From Pacificibacter marinus (GTDB lineage Bacteria; Pseudomonadota; Alphaproteobacteria; Rhodobacterales; Rhodobacteraceae), in the NCBI RefSeq assembly GCF_900109555.1, contig NZ_FNZV01000012.1:62001-126000 (forward strand): a stretch of 64,000 nt of DNA, written 5' to 3'. This document shows positions 1-9,404 of the stretch, one piece after another. The translations under genes were made by a program, and so were the position numbers. The stretch's first letter is position 1; the number at the start of each line of letters is the position of its first letter. The notes beneath the pieces are model-generated. The model did not search any database. It was given only the letters and a program-made list of their open reading frames with translations, and was not told where the DNA came from.

Positions 1-1
1 T

Positions 2-853
<852 letters not shown>

Positions 854-956
854 GGGCACTTTCCAACAATTTGGTTTGATCGATCCTCCGTAAAAGGGGG
901 TCGGTTAGATCTGCCCGACAGTTAGCATACAGTTGCCATACATATAGCATATGCCA

Positions 957-1086
957 AACAGACGGATCGCAGACCGCCCTTTTGGGCAGGGTTGCGCCCT
1001 GTTTGCGCACAAAAAGTTACCGCCTGATGCCTGTGGTCTGACTTCCACGGCATCCTCCTTGCCCCGCCTTATGGCGGGGCTTTTTT
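957..1086 (+). ncRNA. candidate structured small RNA downstream of ccrM
   Basis: The 245-base gap after ccrM holds four consecutive hairpins and no convincing ORF. They are GCCC/GGGC at 976-987, CAGGG/CCCTG at 987-1001, a 10-bp stem with one bulged T (GATGCC-T-GTGG pairing with CCACGGCATC, 1026-1054), and a terminator at 1061-1086. A CTCCTT stretch, complementary to a Shine-Dalgarno sequence, lies single-stranded between the last two. A possible promoter is TTAGCA (922-927), 17 bases, TAGCAT (945-950). It could instead be only the long 3' UTR of ccrM. No known RNA family was recognised; the 5' end is a guess from the promoter. Confidence 0.4.
1061..1086 (+). terminator. Rho-independent terminator
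   Basis: GCCCCGCC (1061-1068), loop TTAT, GGCGGGGC (1073-1080), then six T. The stem is a perfect 8 bp and GC-rich. It ends transcription from ccrM or from the candidate small RNA, before the convergent AlkB-like gene. Confidence 0.9.
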
Positions 1087-1098
1087 ATGGGCGTACTT

Positions 1099-2238
1099 TT
1101 ATAATCGGGGCAGGGGATTGGTGCCCTGTTTGTAGGGCTCCCAGTCTTTAAATGTAGCAATATCAGGGTAGTACTGCTTACGCCATTCTTTGACACGCGG
1201 GTTCATAACGCGTCGCCACAAAGGCGGCACCATGGCCGCAAACGTCATCACAGGATAGCCATAGGGCAACTGCGGCGCGTCATCTTCGGAATAGTTTTGC
1301 AGTAGCGGGAAACGACGATCTGGCTTGTAATGATGATCGGAATGGCGCTGCAAATTGATCAACAACCAATTGGTCGCCATCTGCGCCGCATTCCAACTGT
1401 GATGTGGTTGAACATGCTCATATTTTCCGTCGCCAAGGTGCCTGCGCGTGAGGCCGTAATGTTCCACATAATTGGTCAATTCAAGCTGCCAAACGGCAAT
1501 GAAAGCCTGCCAAATAAATAGGAAAAATCCGGCTGTTCCGCCAAGTAATACGGCCAAAATCAACATGCAAAGTTGCAATATCCAATAGCGAAAATGTGGG
1601 TTGCGCGGGTGCAAGGCAGGCAAGTCGCGCCGTGCCAAAAGCGCCTTTTCCGCAGCCCAAGCAGACATAGGCCCCTCATACAGAACACGCCAGAAAAAGT
1701 GATGAAATCCTTCATTGTATAGCGCCGTCACCGCATCGCGCCGTGTGCCGACATGCTTGTGATGCACCAGTAAATGTTCGGTCCGAAAATGCGAATAAAG
1801 CACTGATGCCAATAGTAAATCCCCAAGCCAGCGCTCTAGTTTATTGCCCTGATGCAAAAGCTCATGGGCATAGACTATGCCGATTGTGCCAGAGGACACG
1901 CCAAGGCTAAAGAACAGCACAATGATCTCTGTGCGCGACAGGTGATCCGTATGGGTGACGAAGTAGATCAACCCATAAATCATCACGAATTGAACCGGAA
2001 ACCAGATCAACGTGACGAGCCGATAAAGGCTAAGTTCACTGTCTGGCGTATCGGGATCAGGATTGTCGGTGTTCATGCCCAAAAGACGGTCGAGAATTGA
2101 AAACAAATACCAAGCGTAGATTGGCACCAAAAAGGTCATCCAGCCACCGTGCAAAGCGCCAATCCAAAGCAAGGGTACAACGCCAAGCGACAACCAAAAT
2201 GGCAGTGCATTACGGGTGCAAATCGTGGACATATTCAT
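1099..2238 (-). CDS. AlkB-like membrane di-iron hydroxylase (alkane 1-monooxygenase family)
   Basis: 379 residues with several hydrophobic segments and the full histidine set of the AlkB branch of membrane di-iron enzymes: HELLHQ (125-130), EHLLVHH (154-160), NYVEHYGL (256-263) and LQRHSDHH (296-303). The LQRHSDHH and NYVEHYGL boxes separate AlkB hydroxylases from ordinary fatty acid desaturases. Family members oxidise terminal C-H bonds of alkanes or other lipophilic chains at the inner membrane with electrons from rubredoxin. No rubredoxin or rubredoxin reductase gene is in this window, and the substrate cannot be told. It lies 42 bases downstream of mutY on the same strand and may be co-transcribed. 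Confidence 0.85.
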   Translation of the reverse strand: MNMSTICTRNALPFWLSLGVVPLLWIGALHGGWMTFLVPIYAWYLFSILDRLLGMNTDNPDPDTPDSELSLYRLVTLIWFPVQFVMIYGLIYFVTHTDHLSRTEIIVLFFSLGVSSGTIGIVYAHELLHQGNKLERWLGDLLLASVLYSHFRTEHLLVHHKHVGTRRDAVTALYNEGFHHFFWRVLYEGPMSAWAAEKALLARRDLPALHPRNPHFRYWILQLCMLILAVLLGGTAGFFLFIWQAFIAVWQLELTNYVEHYGLTRRHLGDGKYEHVQPHHSWNAAQMATNWLLINLQRHSDHHYKPDRRFPLLQNYSEDDAPQLPYGYPVMTFAAMVPPLWRRVMNPRVKEWRKQYYPDIATFKDWEPYKQGTNPLPRL

Positions 2239-2280
2239 CGCTAAATTCCTTGCATCTGGCCGTGATGCGCACAGTATATA

Positions 2281-3342
2281 TCAATCCGTAAAATTGGGTT
2301 GCGCTATATCGAATACTTTTCGCATGACTGTTGGCAAATCCGAAGATTTAAATTCGTTGGCCCCTAATGTGATATGGGATTCTGATATATTTTGGATGTC
2401 TGACGCGACCATCACGCGCAAGAAAAGATGGAAATGCGTGAAGGTGTGTTTGATCTCACCCAGCTCTGTCCAGTCTGCATCAAACGGTGGTTCATGTTGT
2501 GCCTCTGTCGCCCACTGTGATCCGGGCCAGCCAAGCATACCGCCCAGTAATCCTTTTTCAGGACGCCGTTCTAATATCCAAGCTTTTGAAGGGGTTCGTG
2601 CGATATAGGCAAACCCTTTGCGCGTGGGTTTAACTGGTTTCGCTACCTTTTTTGGCAACTCCGCAGCCGTGCCTTTTGTGCGTGCAATACAGGGCGCAAA
2701 CCACGGGCAAATACCGCACGCAGGGGACTTGGGTGTGCAAATGGTCGCGCCCAAATCCATGATCGCTTGCGCATAATCGCCCGCACGTTTTTTTGGTGTG
2801 GTGCGTGTTGCCAAATCGGTCAGCTGAGGTTTCGATAGGGGCAGCGGGTCATGCACGTTATGCAGTCGCGACATCACGCGTTCGACGTTTCCATCCACCA
2901 CAGTTTCAGGCAGATCAAAAGCAATCGAGGCGACGGATGCGGCTGTATAAGGCCCGATGCCGGGCAGTGACAAAAGTGTTTTGCGATCTTGTGGGAAAAT
3001 CCCGCCATGATCGGTGGCGACCACGCGGGCGCATTTTAAAAGGTTGCGCGCACGGGCGTAATACCCAAGGCCCGCCCATTCACCCATGACTTGATCATCA
3101 GGTGCTGCGGCAAGATCATTTACGGTGGGCCAAAGAGACGTGAAACGTTCAAAATACTTTTTTACGGCCGCTACGGTGGTTTGTTGTAGCATCACTTCTG
3201 ATAGCCAGATTCGGTATGGGTCAGGCTTGATTCCAGCTTTGCGTTGCGCAGGCCCCACACGCCACGGCATTTCACGCGCACTTTTATCGTACCAAGCAAG
3301 CAAAGACGTGGCCAATTCCCCATGATTCATCTCGTGTTTCAC
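2281..3342 (-). CDS. mutY: A/G-specific adenine glycosylase MutY
   Basis: 353 residues, the usual length. The helix-hairpin-helix glycosylase core is clear: SEVMLQQTTV with the catalytic Glu at 49, LPGIGPYTA (126-134), and VDGNVERV with the catalytic Asp at 150. Four cysteines at 202, 209, 212 and 218 have the C-X6-C-X2-C-X5-C spacing of the 4Fe-4S cluster. The C-terminal third matches the NUDIX-like domain that reads 8-oxoguanine. The enzyme removes adenine mispaired with 8-oxoG in base excision repair. It is divergent from dciA, with about 90 bases between them. Confidence 0.97.
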   Translation of the reverse strand: MKHEMNHGELATSLLAWYDKSAREMPWRVGPAQRKAGIKPDPYRIWLSEVMLQQTTVAAVKKYFERFTSLWPTVNDLAAAPDDQVMGEWAGLGYYARARNLLKCARVVATDHGGIFPQDRKTLLSLPGIGPYTAASVASIAFDLPETVVDGNVERVMSRLHNVHDPLPLSKPQLTDLATRTTPKKRAGDYAQAIMDLGATICTPKSPACGICPWFAPCIARTKGTAAELPKKVAKPVKPTRKGFAYIARTPSKAWILERRPEKGLLGGMLGWPGSQWATEAQHEPPFDADWTELGEIKHTFTHFHLFLRVMVASDIQNISESHITLGANEFKSSDLPTVMRKVFDIAQPNFTD

Positions 3343-3434
3343 TCCGTCACGTAATCTTTAGTGCGCGTCATCGGGTTTTGTCTGGTAACGCTTGGCCCTC
3401 AAGTTAGAATAGAGCTTGAGATTGGATACACCAG

Positions 3435-3998
3435 ATGCGTAAAGCAAAAGCCACACAGAAAAAGACGCCGGCCGCTGGAATAAAGCGACGCAAAAAGGGA
3501 TTCGAAATGACTTCGGGTCTTTTGCAGTCGCGCATTCGTCAGGCGACCGAAACGCGTGGGTTTTCCGAGATGCGCCTTTTGACCCATTGGGTTGAAATCG
3601 TGGGTGAAAGCACGGCGTCTATGGCACGACCTATTAAGGTGAGCTATGCCAAGGGTGGTTTTGGGGCGACTTTGGTGCTTTTGACCACAGGCTCTTATGC
3701 CCCGATGTTGCAAGCTGAGCTGCCCAAGATCCAAGATCGGGTGAATGCCGTTTACGGGTACAGTGCGATCAGTCGTATTCATATCACCCAAACAGCGCCC
3801 ACTGGTTTCTCTGAAGGTCGGGTGCAGTTTGAACATGTGAAAGAAAAGCCGCGCAGCCAGCCAAGCCCAAAAGTTTTGGCCGAAGCGCATGAGTTGTCCG
3901 CAGGGGCGCAGGATGAAAACTTGCGCCGTGCGCTTGAAAAATTGGCCAGCAGCTTTTTGCACCGTGCCGACAATACACTGAAAAAGGTAGACCGATGA
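3435..3998 (+). CDS. DUF721 / DciA family protein
   Basis: 187 residues. A basic N-terminal tail rich in Lys and Arg (about 25 residues) precedes the DUF721 core, with the typical segment around residues 45-110 (THWVEIVG, then LTTGSYAPMLQ). DciA proteins of this family act with or load the replicative helicase DnaB in bacteria lacking DnaC; a role for this gene is inferred. The stop codon overlaps the start of the DsbA-like gene by four bases, indicating translational coupling. The first ATG at 3435 fits; a later ATG at residue 25 is possible. Confidence 0.85.
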   Translation: MRKAKATQKKTPAAGIKRRKKGFEMTSGLLQSRIRQATETRGFSEMRLLTHWVEIVGESTASMARPIKVSYAKGGFGATLVLLTTGSYAPMLQAELPKIQDRVNAVYGYSAISRIHITQTAPTGFSEGRVQFEHVKEKPRSQPSPKVLAEAHELSAGAQDENLRRALEKLASSFLHRADNTLKKVDR

Positions 3999-4666
3999 AC
4001 AGACGTAATTTTATGATGACCACAGCTCTTGCCGCACTCGGTGTTGGGGGGGCGTACATATACACTTCAAAGCCTCAGGTTACTGATTTTCTAGTCGAGC
4101 CTGCAAGCGCCCAAGACGCGGCTGATGTTGATACGTCTATGGTGAAAGACTTGGTGATGGGCGAAGCTGATGCCCCAATCGAGTTGATTGAATACGCATC
4201 TTACACCTGTCCGCACTGTGCTAATTTTCATGCGACTGTGTTTGAGCAACTCAAAGAAAACTACATCGACACTGGCAAAGTGCGCTTTGTGTACCGCGAA
4301 GTTTATTTCGATAAATACGGTCTTTGGGCTGCTATGGTTGCACGCTGCGGTGGTGATCTGCGGTACTTTGGTATTCAAGGCATGCTGTATGAGCAGCAAC
4401 AAGATTGGATTGCTGGTGGTAAAGATGCGATGGAAATCGTTGAAAACCTACGCACCATTGGCAAGAAAGCCGGTCTGTCGGATGCCGACCTTGATGCATG
4501 CATGAACGACGGTGCTATGGCGCAAGCGATGGTTGCGAAATTCGAAAGAGAAGTGGCCGAGTACGACGTAAGCGGTACGCCGACATTGATCATCAATGGC
4601 GAGAAAAACTCCAATATGTCTTATGATGATTTGGCTCAAAAGCTTGATGCTCTTTTAGAAGCTTAA
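3995..4666 (+). CDS. DsbA-family thiol:disulfide oxidoreductase
   Basis: 223 residues. The N-terminus has an Arg-Arg pair followed by a hydrophobic stretch (MNRRNFMMTTALAALGVGG), so it is an exported protein, possibly through Tat. The thioredoxin-fold active site CPHC is at 72-75 and the cis-proline loop SGTPT lies near residue 197. Such proteins oxidise or isomerise disulfides in the periplasm. It overlaps the DUF721 gene by four bases (ATGA) and converges on lpxK with three bases between the stop codons. In this group DsbA-like proteins are often next to dciA and mutY, and that arrangement is seen here. Confidence 0.92.
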   Translation: MNRRNFMMTTALAALGVGGAYIYTSKPQVTDFLVEPASAQDAADVDTSMVKDLVMGEADAPIELIEYASYTCPHCANFHATVFEQLKENYIDTGKVRFVYREVYFDKYGLWAAMVARCGGDLRYFGIQGMLYEQQQDWIAGGKDAMEIVENLRTIGKKAGLSDADLDACMNDGAMAQAMVAKFEREVAEYDVSGTPTLIINGEKNSNMSYDDLAQKLDALLEA

Positions 4667-4669
4667 GCA

Positions 4670-5662
4670 CTAAGTGATCCCAATCTTCGCCAATATGGCG
4701 TCGATTGGGGTCTCATCTTGAATTGTTAGGCGCACTGGTAGCGTTAGCACTTTCATTTGAAAGGCGCGGGGCAATCGCACTGCGTCTTTTTCCGTTGTGA
4801 CCATTTGAGCGTCCAAGGTTGCGGCTTCGATTTCAAGCCGTTTCATCAAGGCTAGTGACAAAGGTTGATGGTCTCGCAGCGGTTCAGCCCGCACCAATGT
4901 GGCGCCAAGCGTTTCGAGCGTCGCAAAGAATTTTTCAGGGTGCCCAATGCCTGCAAATGCCAAAGCGCGCAGACCGGCCCAGTCCATACCGGTTTCAATC
5001 ACTGACAGGCTGGCTTGAACGCGTGGCAGAGATATGTGGTCGCCCCATGTGGTATCAAACCGATTTTGCGCATCCTGATCGCCAATAGAGATGACAATGT
5101 CACCACGCTTTAGGCCGACATCAACAGGTTCGCGCAACGGTCCCGCAGGCATGACACGCCCATTTCCAAAGCCGCGATGAGCATCTACAATTACGAATGT
5201 TACGTCTTTGATGACGGATGGGTTCTGCATCCCGTCATCCAATAAAATAACATCGGCACCATTTTCTTGCGCGGCCTTAACCCCAAGAGCACGATCTTTG
5301 GCCACCCAAACGGGGGCAAAAGCAGAGATCAACAAAGGTTCATCCCCGACATCGCCTGCGCTGTGCGTGCGCTCAACAACGCGAATGGGGCCAGTCAATT
5401 TGCCGCCGTAGCCCCGTGAGACAACGTGAACGGTTTTCCCCATGGCTTGCAGTTTTTGTACCAGCGCAATGACGGTGGGCGTTTTGCCCGTACCGCCAGC
5501 GTTGATGTTGCCAATACAGATCACAGGCACGGACGCTTTGAAGCCGGGTTGCGCAACGCGCCGTGCTGTGCCCCAGGCGTAAAGCCGTGCGAGAGGTACT
5601 AGAGCATGGGCCTTCCAACCCGCGGCGTTTGGGGGCTTGTGCCAAAACAGGGGCGGGTTCAT
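4670..5662 (-). CDS. lpxK: tetraacyldisaccharide 4'-kinase LpxK
   Basis: 330 residues, normal length. The N-terminal nucleotide-binding loop AGGTGKTP is at 55-62, preceded by the characteristic CIGNI and followed by VSRGYGG. DDGMQNPS matches the conserved LpxK DDGFQ region. The enzyme phosphorylates the lipid A disaccharide at the 4' position on the inner face of the inner membrane. Its start overlaps the waaA stop by four bases, so the two lipid A-Kdo steps are translationally coupled. Confidence 0.95.
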   Translation of the reverse strand: MNPPLFWHKPPNAAGWKAHALVPLARLYAWGTARRVAQPGFKASVPVICIGNINAGGTGKTPTVIALVQKLQAMGKTVHVVSRGYGGKLTGPIRVVERTHSAGDVGDEPLLISAFAPVWVAKDRALGVKAAQENGADVILLDDGMQNPSVIKDVTFVIVDAHRGFGNGRVMPAGPLREPVDVGLKRGDIVISIGDQDAQNRFDTTWGDHISLPRVQASLSVIETGMDWAGLRALAFAGIGHPEKFFATLETLGATLVRAEPLRDHQPLSLALMKRLEIEAATLDAQMVTTEKDAVRLPRAFQMKVLTLPVRLTIQDETPIDAILAKIGIT

Positions 5663-6945
5663 GAAGGCATCCCTTCGCGCAGGTCTAAAATTTCGTGTAT
5701 TAACTCGGCCACGCGGTCTGTAACTTCGGCACCTTCAGAGCAAACTTGCCATGCGGCGCTGGCCATAAGAGCCGCGGTATCAGGGGCTAAAAGTTCAGTG
5801 ATTGCTTCGCCAAGCTGCGTTCCTGCCTTGATGCGGCGCGCAGCGCTTGCGGCTAAAAATCGATCATAGCTGCTGGTATGATTTGCAACGTTAGGTCCAT
5901 GTACAATGGCCGATCCGAAAGTCGCAGCGGGGTAGGGATCGCAGCCGCCACTATTGGTGAGAGAGTGGCCTAGGAATGATACGGGTGCTAACCGATACCA
6001 TAGACCGTCTTCGGATGCGTTTGAGACGATCAAAACTTGCACAGCTTCTGAAATTTGAGCTGCGCTTGTGCGCGTTATAGCGTTTAAGCCTATTTCGGCG
6101 CAGTACATTTCAATTTGGGATGCTGCGTCATTGCTGTCGGTTGAGATGATTAAAAGCAATCGATGGGCACGGCGTAAAGCAGTTTTATGGGCGCATATCA
6201 CGTCATTAATTTCGCCAACCGTGATGTGGGCTGCAAACCAAGCGGGGCGTATGCCTATCTCTTGAGAAAGGGCGTCCAGTTCGGCTTCGTTCACGGTGGG
6301 GGCTCTGCCGCCCTCTTCCAAATGTCCGAGCACTTCGATGCTGTCTATGCTCAATCCTGCACGCCGCCACAGGGCTGCATTGGCGGCACGTCCAACGAAA
6401 ACATGTTCGAACATGCCTAACGCCGCAACCCGTAATCCTGGAATGGTTTGCGGGATGTCTAGCGCGTATGCCCCATCAGGTGCATCGCATGAAATAGACG
6501 GGATTCCACGCGCTTGCACTTGTTCGATCAATGCAGGACGAAAGGCACCGCCGACCCAAACCAAGCAATTTGGTGCCCAGTGGTCCAAGAAACGCCGCAC
6601 TATAGACAGCCGTTCATCGGGGGCGTGCGCCATATAAAGATCGTCAGGAAGCACATGGGGCAGGGGGGATTTAAGCGTCGTGGTCAAAATCCCGCTAAGA
6701 TCAGGCCGCTCATCCTTTAGACGTCGAAACAATTCGATCGCAGAGGCAATTGCGCGCGGCGAGCCTGCATTTAGCCAAATCACACTACCTTTTGGTCGTG
6801 TTGGTGCATTCTGAGCAAGGCGCTGAAATGCTTCGGCCTGCGCTACAGCGCCAGCCGCCAGCTGTTGCTCAAGCAAAGCTTGAACAGCCGTTTCAGAGCG
6901 AGATGAAAAGGCCGCATACGCAATGAGAGAAAGCGGTCTGGCCAT
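5659..6945 (-). CDS. waaA: 3-deoxy-D-manno-octulosonic acid (Kdo) transferase
   Basis: 428 residues, GT30 length. The order fits Kdo transferase: an N-terminal Rossmann half with WLNAGSPRA near residue 58, then the central segment around FVGRAANAALWRRAGL, and the C-terminal half with APVSFLGHSL and GGCDPYPAATFGSA. It transfers Kdo to lipid A precursor at the cytoplasmic face. It lies between the DUF4170 gene (12-base gap) and lpxK (4-base overlap). Residues such as GGCDPYPAA differ from the enterobacterial GGHNPLEPA, as is normal for divergent members. Confidence 0.92.
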   Translation of the reverse strand: MARPLSLIAYAAFSSRSETAVQALLEQQLAAGAVAQAEAFQRLAQNAPTRPKGSVIWLNAGSPRAIASAIELFRRLKDERPDLSGILTTTLKSPLPHVLPDDLYMAHAPDERLSIVRRFLDHWAPNCLVWVGGAFRPALIEQVQARGIPSISCDAPDGAYALDIPQTIPGLRVAALGMFEHVFVGRAANAALWRRAGLSIDSIEVLGHLEEGGRAPTVNEAELDALSQEIGIRPAWFAAHITVGEINDVICAHKTALRRAHRLLLIISTDSNDAASQIEMYCAEIGLNAITRTSAAQISEAVQVLIVSNASEDGLWYRLAPVSFLGHSLTNSGGCDPYPAATFGSAIVHGPNVANHTSSYDRFLAASAARRIKAGTQLGEAITELLAPDTAALMASAAWQVCSEGAEVTDRVAELIHEILDLREGMPS

Positions 6946-6957
6946 GTGGCCTACCCC

Positions 6958-7203
6958 TTATTTCCCAAGCTCTTCAGTGGAAGACGTGCCAGCTTCTTCG
7001 TCGCGCAGGCGGTGCAGGTGCGCAATGAAATAGCGCATATGAGCGTTGTCCACGGTGCGCTGGGCTTCAGCTTTCCATGCGGAATGCGCTGTGGCGTAGT
7101 CTGGGAAAATGCCGACCACATGAATGTCGTCTACGTTTCGGAAAGTTGTTGTTGATGGGTCGACCAATTCGCCGCCAAACACCAAATGCAAACGTTGTGT
7201 CAT
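6958..7203 (-). CDS. DUF4170 small protein
   Basis: 81 residues, no signal peptide or membrane segment. The pattern LVFGGELVDP at the start and a central GIFPDYATAHSAWKAEAQ match the DUF4170 family of alphaproteobacteria. Function is unknown. It leads the waaA-lpxK group on the same strand, which suggests a link to lipid A-Kdo synthesis or just shared transcription. Upstream is a 161-base divergent region shared with the compatible-solute pair. Confidence 0.85.
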   Translation of the reverse strand: MTQRLHLVFGGELVDPSTTTFRNVDDIHVVGIFPDYATAHSAWKAEAQRTVDNAHMRYFIAHLHRLRDEEAGTSSTEELGK

Positions 7204-7364
7204 TGTTCTCTCCGTATGAGGATCTAAGCCGCACCCTAGTCATATGCGGTGTATGGTCAAGCGGCACGGTGAGGTTGATTAAAAAATAAGCTATATGGGT
7301 TTTGTGCGAAAAAAATAGGCGATGGCTGTTGTCCTTTCTCCAAAGCTAAGCTCATCATTGATAT

Positions 7365-8171
7365 ATGACCAAGGCATTTAACACCCCCACGAAACTCATC
7401 GTCTTTACAGATCTTGATGGCACTTTGCTTGATCACGACACTTATACATGGACCCCTGCGCAACCTGCGTTAACGTTGATGAAATCGCTTGGGGTGCCTT
7501 TGATCCTTGCAAGTTCAAAGACTGCATTTGAAATGGTTGATCTTAGACAAGAGCTTGGATTTGAGCATTGCCCTGCCATTGTGGAAAATGGTGCGGGTCT
7601 GTTGCCTGCCTTTGCGCAACCCACGCAAGACGCGTCGCAACATTCCCAAATCGCGCAAGCCTTGTCGCAGATGTCGTCTGATTTACGAACGTGTTTTGCA
7701 GGGTTTTCTGATTGGAGCCCTGAACACTGTGCACAGATGACGGGCTTGCCGGTGAAGCAAGCTAAGGCCGCACAGCAACGCCAATTTTCCGAACCTGGTG
7801 TGTGGTCCGGCACAGATGCACAACTGGATCAATTTTTGAAAATACTGGCTGAACAAGGTATCTCTGCACGGCGCGGCGGGCGGTATTTGACGCTGTCTTT
7901 TGGTGCAACAAAAGCGGATTGGATGGCGCAGATCACCGTAAATTTCGACCCTAAACCAGCGACTATGGCACTGGGCGATGCACCCAATGATGTCGAAATG
8001 ATATGCGCCGCCGACTTTGGGGTCATCATCTCAAATACACATGGCCCAAGTATACCAACGCTTGCAGCAGAGGCCGCGCAGCCCATTATCAGAACAACTT
8101 TGGCAGGCCCCCAAGGTTGGAACATCGAGGTGCTCGCGCGTCTCGAAAAAATGTACGAAGAAAAGGAATAG
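7365..8171 (+). CDS. HAD-family mannosyl/glucosyl-3-phosphoglycerate phosphatase
   Basis: 268 residues. HAD motif I is FTDLDGTLLDHD (residues 14-25) and motif IV is LGDAPNDVEMICAAD near the C-terminus, with SSKTAFE as motif II. The overall form is that of the Cof/MPGP subfamily that dephosphorylates mannosyl- or glucosyl-3-phosphoglycerate. The assignment is strengthened by the next gene, a GpgS-like synthase, three bases downstream. Together they would make glucosylglycerate or mannosylglycerate, a compatible solute. Which sugar is used cannot be read from the sequence. Its start ATG has only a weak ribosome binding site. Confidence 0.82.
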   Translation: MTKAFNTPTKLIVFTDLDGTLLDHDTYTWTPAQPALTLMKSLGVPLILASSKTAFEMVDLRQELGFEHCPAIVENGAGLLPAFAQPTQDASQHSQIAQALSQMSSDLRTCFAGFSDWSPEHCAQMTGLPVKQAKAAQQRQFSEPGVWSGTDAQLDQFLKILAEQGISARRGGRYLTLSFGATKADWMAQITVNFDPKPATMALGDAPNDVEMICAADFGVIISNTHGPSIPTLAAEAAQPIIRTTLAGPQGWNIEVLARLEKMYEEKE

Positions 8172-8174
8172 ACT

Positions 8175-9404
8175 ATGGCAGATTTTCACCAAGGCGGGCA
8201 TGTCGCCACGTTACACAATCTGCGCGTCAATCAACCGGATGCGCTGGTGCGTGAACTGGAAGCCTTTACCTCCACGCGTAAAATCACGTTGATTTTGCCC
8301 TCGTTGTTTTCTGAATTGGAAGGCGAAGCTTTGCCGGACATCATTGATGAGTTGAACAAGGTTGATTTTATTCATCGGATCGTCATCGGACTCGATCGCG
8401 CCACCGAAGAACAGTATAGATATGCGTTGAAATTCTTTTCCAAACTCAAAGCGGATCATGTTGTTTTGTGGAACGATGGTCCAAGATTATCCCAAGTAGA
8501 CGCACGTTTGACAGAGCTGAAACTGTCCCCTAGTGAACCGGGAAAAGGTCGCAATGTTTGGTTCTGCATGGGCTACACGATTGCGCAAGCCGACAGTGCA
8601 GTGGTTGCGGTGCATGACTGCGATGTGCTGACCTATAGTGCCGATATGTTGGCGCGTTTGGTATATCCTGTGACCAATCCGCGGTTCCCATATCAGATGT
8701 CCAAAGGGTTCTATCCGCGGGTGGCCGACGGGAAACTCAACGGGCGCGTGTCGCGGCTTTTGGTTGCGCCGATTTTAAGCGCAATGGCAAAAGTTTTGGG
8801 TCCGCGCGAGTATTTGGACTTTATTTCGGACTTTCGCTATCCGCTTGCGGGTGAGTTTGCGATGCGCACATCTATCTTGCCAGATATGCGTATTCCGTCC
8901 GATTGGGGTCTGGAAATCGGGCTTTTGTCAGAAGCATGGCGTAATCTGTCGCCGCGTTCTGTCTGTCAGGTTGAAGTGTCAGATCGTTATGATCACAAGC
9001 ATCAAGACTTGTCCGAAGAAGACGCCACCGCAGGCCTATCGCGGATGTCTGTCGATATTTGTAAAGCGCTGTACCGCAAGTTGGCGGCGGATGGCACGGT
9101 GTTCTCCGAAGAGATTTTCCGCTCAATCAAGGCAACCTATTTTCGCGATGCGTTGGATTTGATCGAAACCTATTTCAACGACGCGCAAATGAATGGGCTG
9201 CATGTGGACCGCCACGTGGAAGAGAAAACAGTCGAATTGTTTGCGTCAAATATCATGCGAGCAGGGCAGGTGTTTTTGGACAATCCTATGGAGACGCCTT
9301 TTATTCCCAACTGGTCGCGTGTGCATGCCGCTGATCCTGATATCACCACATCGATGATCCAAGCTGTTGCGGAGGATATGAAAGAGTATTCTGAGGCGGT
9401 CTAA
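8175..9404 (+). CDS. GpgS-like glucosyl-3-phosphoglycerate synthase (retaining glycosyltransferase)
   Basis: 409 residues. The N-terminal Rossmann fold has ITLILPSLFSELEG, the loop GKGRNVWF is near residue 123, and the metal-binding DCD triad is at 148-150 (AVHDCDVLTY), as in GT81 enzymes. The long C-terminal half with SDFRYPLAGEFA and SDWGLEIGLL also fits. It would transfer glucose from a nucleotide sugar to 3-phosphoglycerate; the upstream phosphatase then releases the solute. An AAAAGGA site precedes the ATG. The stop overlaps the convergent cysQ stop by four bases. Donor specificity is inferred. Confidence 0.82.
   Translation: MADFHQGGHVATLHNLRVNQPDALVRELEAFTSTRKITLILPSLFSELEGEALPDIIDELNKVDFIHRIVIGLDRATEEQYRYALKFFSKLKADHVVLWNDGPRLSQVDARLTELKLSPSEPGKGRNVWFCMGYTIAQADSAVVAVHDCDVLTYSADMLARLVYPVTNPRFPYQMSKGFYPRVADGKLNGRVSRLLVAPILSAMAKVLGPREYLDFISDFRYPLAGEFAMRTSILPDMRIPSDWGLEIGLLSEAWRNLSPRSVCQVEVSDRYDHKHQDLSEEDATAGLSRMSVDICKALYRKLAADGTVFSEEIFRSIKATYFRDALDLIETYFNDAQMNGLHVDRHVEEKTVELFASNIMRAGQVFLDNPMETPFIPNWSRVHAADPDITTSMIQAVAEDMKEYSEAV

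Noticed and set aside
3398-3420. CTCAAG-N11-CTTGAG inverted repeat between mutY and dciA
   Set aside because: The arms resemble a SoxR half site, but the spacing is too wide and no matching promoter spacing was found.
3399-3962. 187-codon frame antisense to the DUF721 gene
   Set aside because: Same length region as a well-supported gene on the other strand and no recognisable domain.
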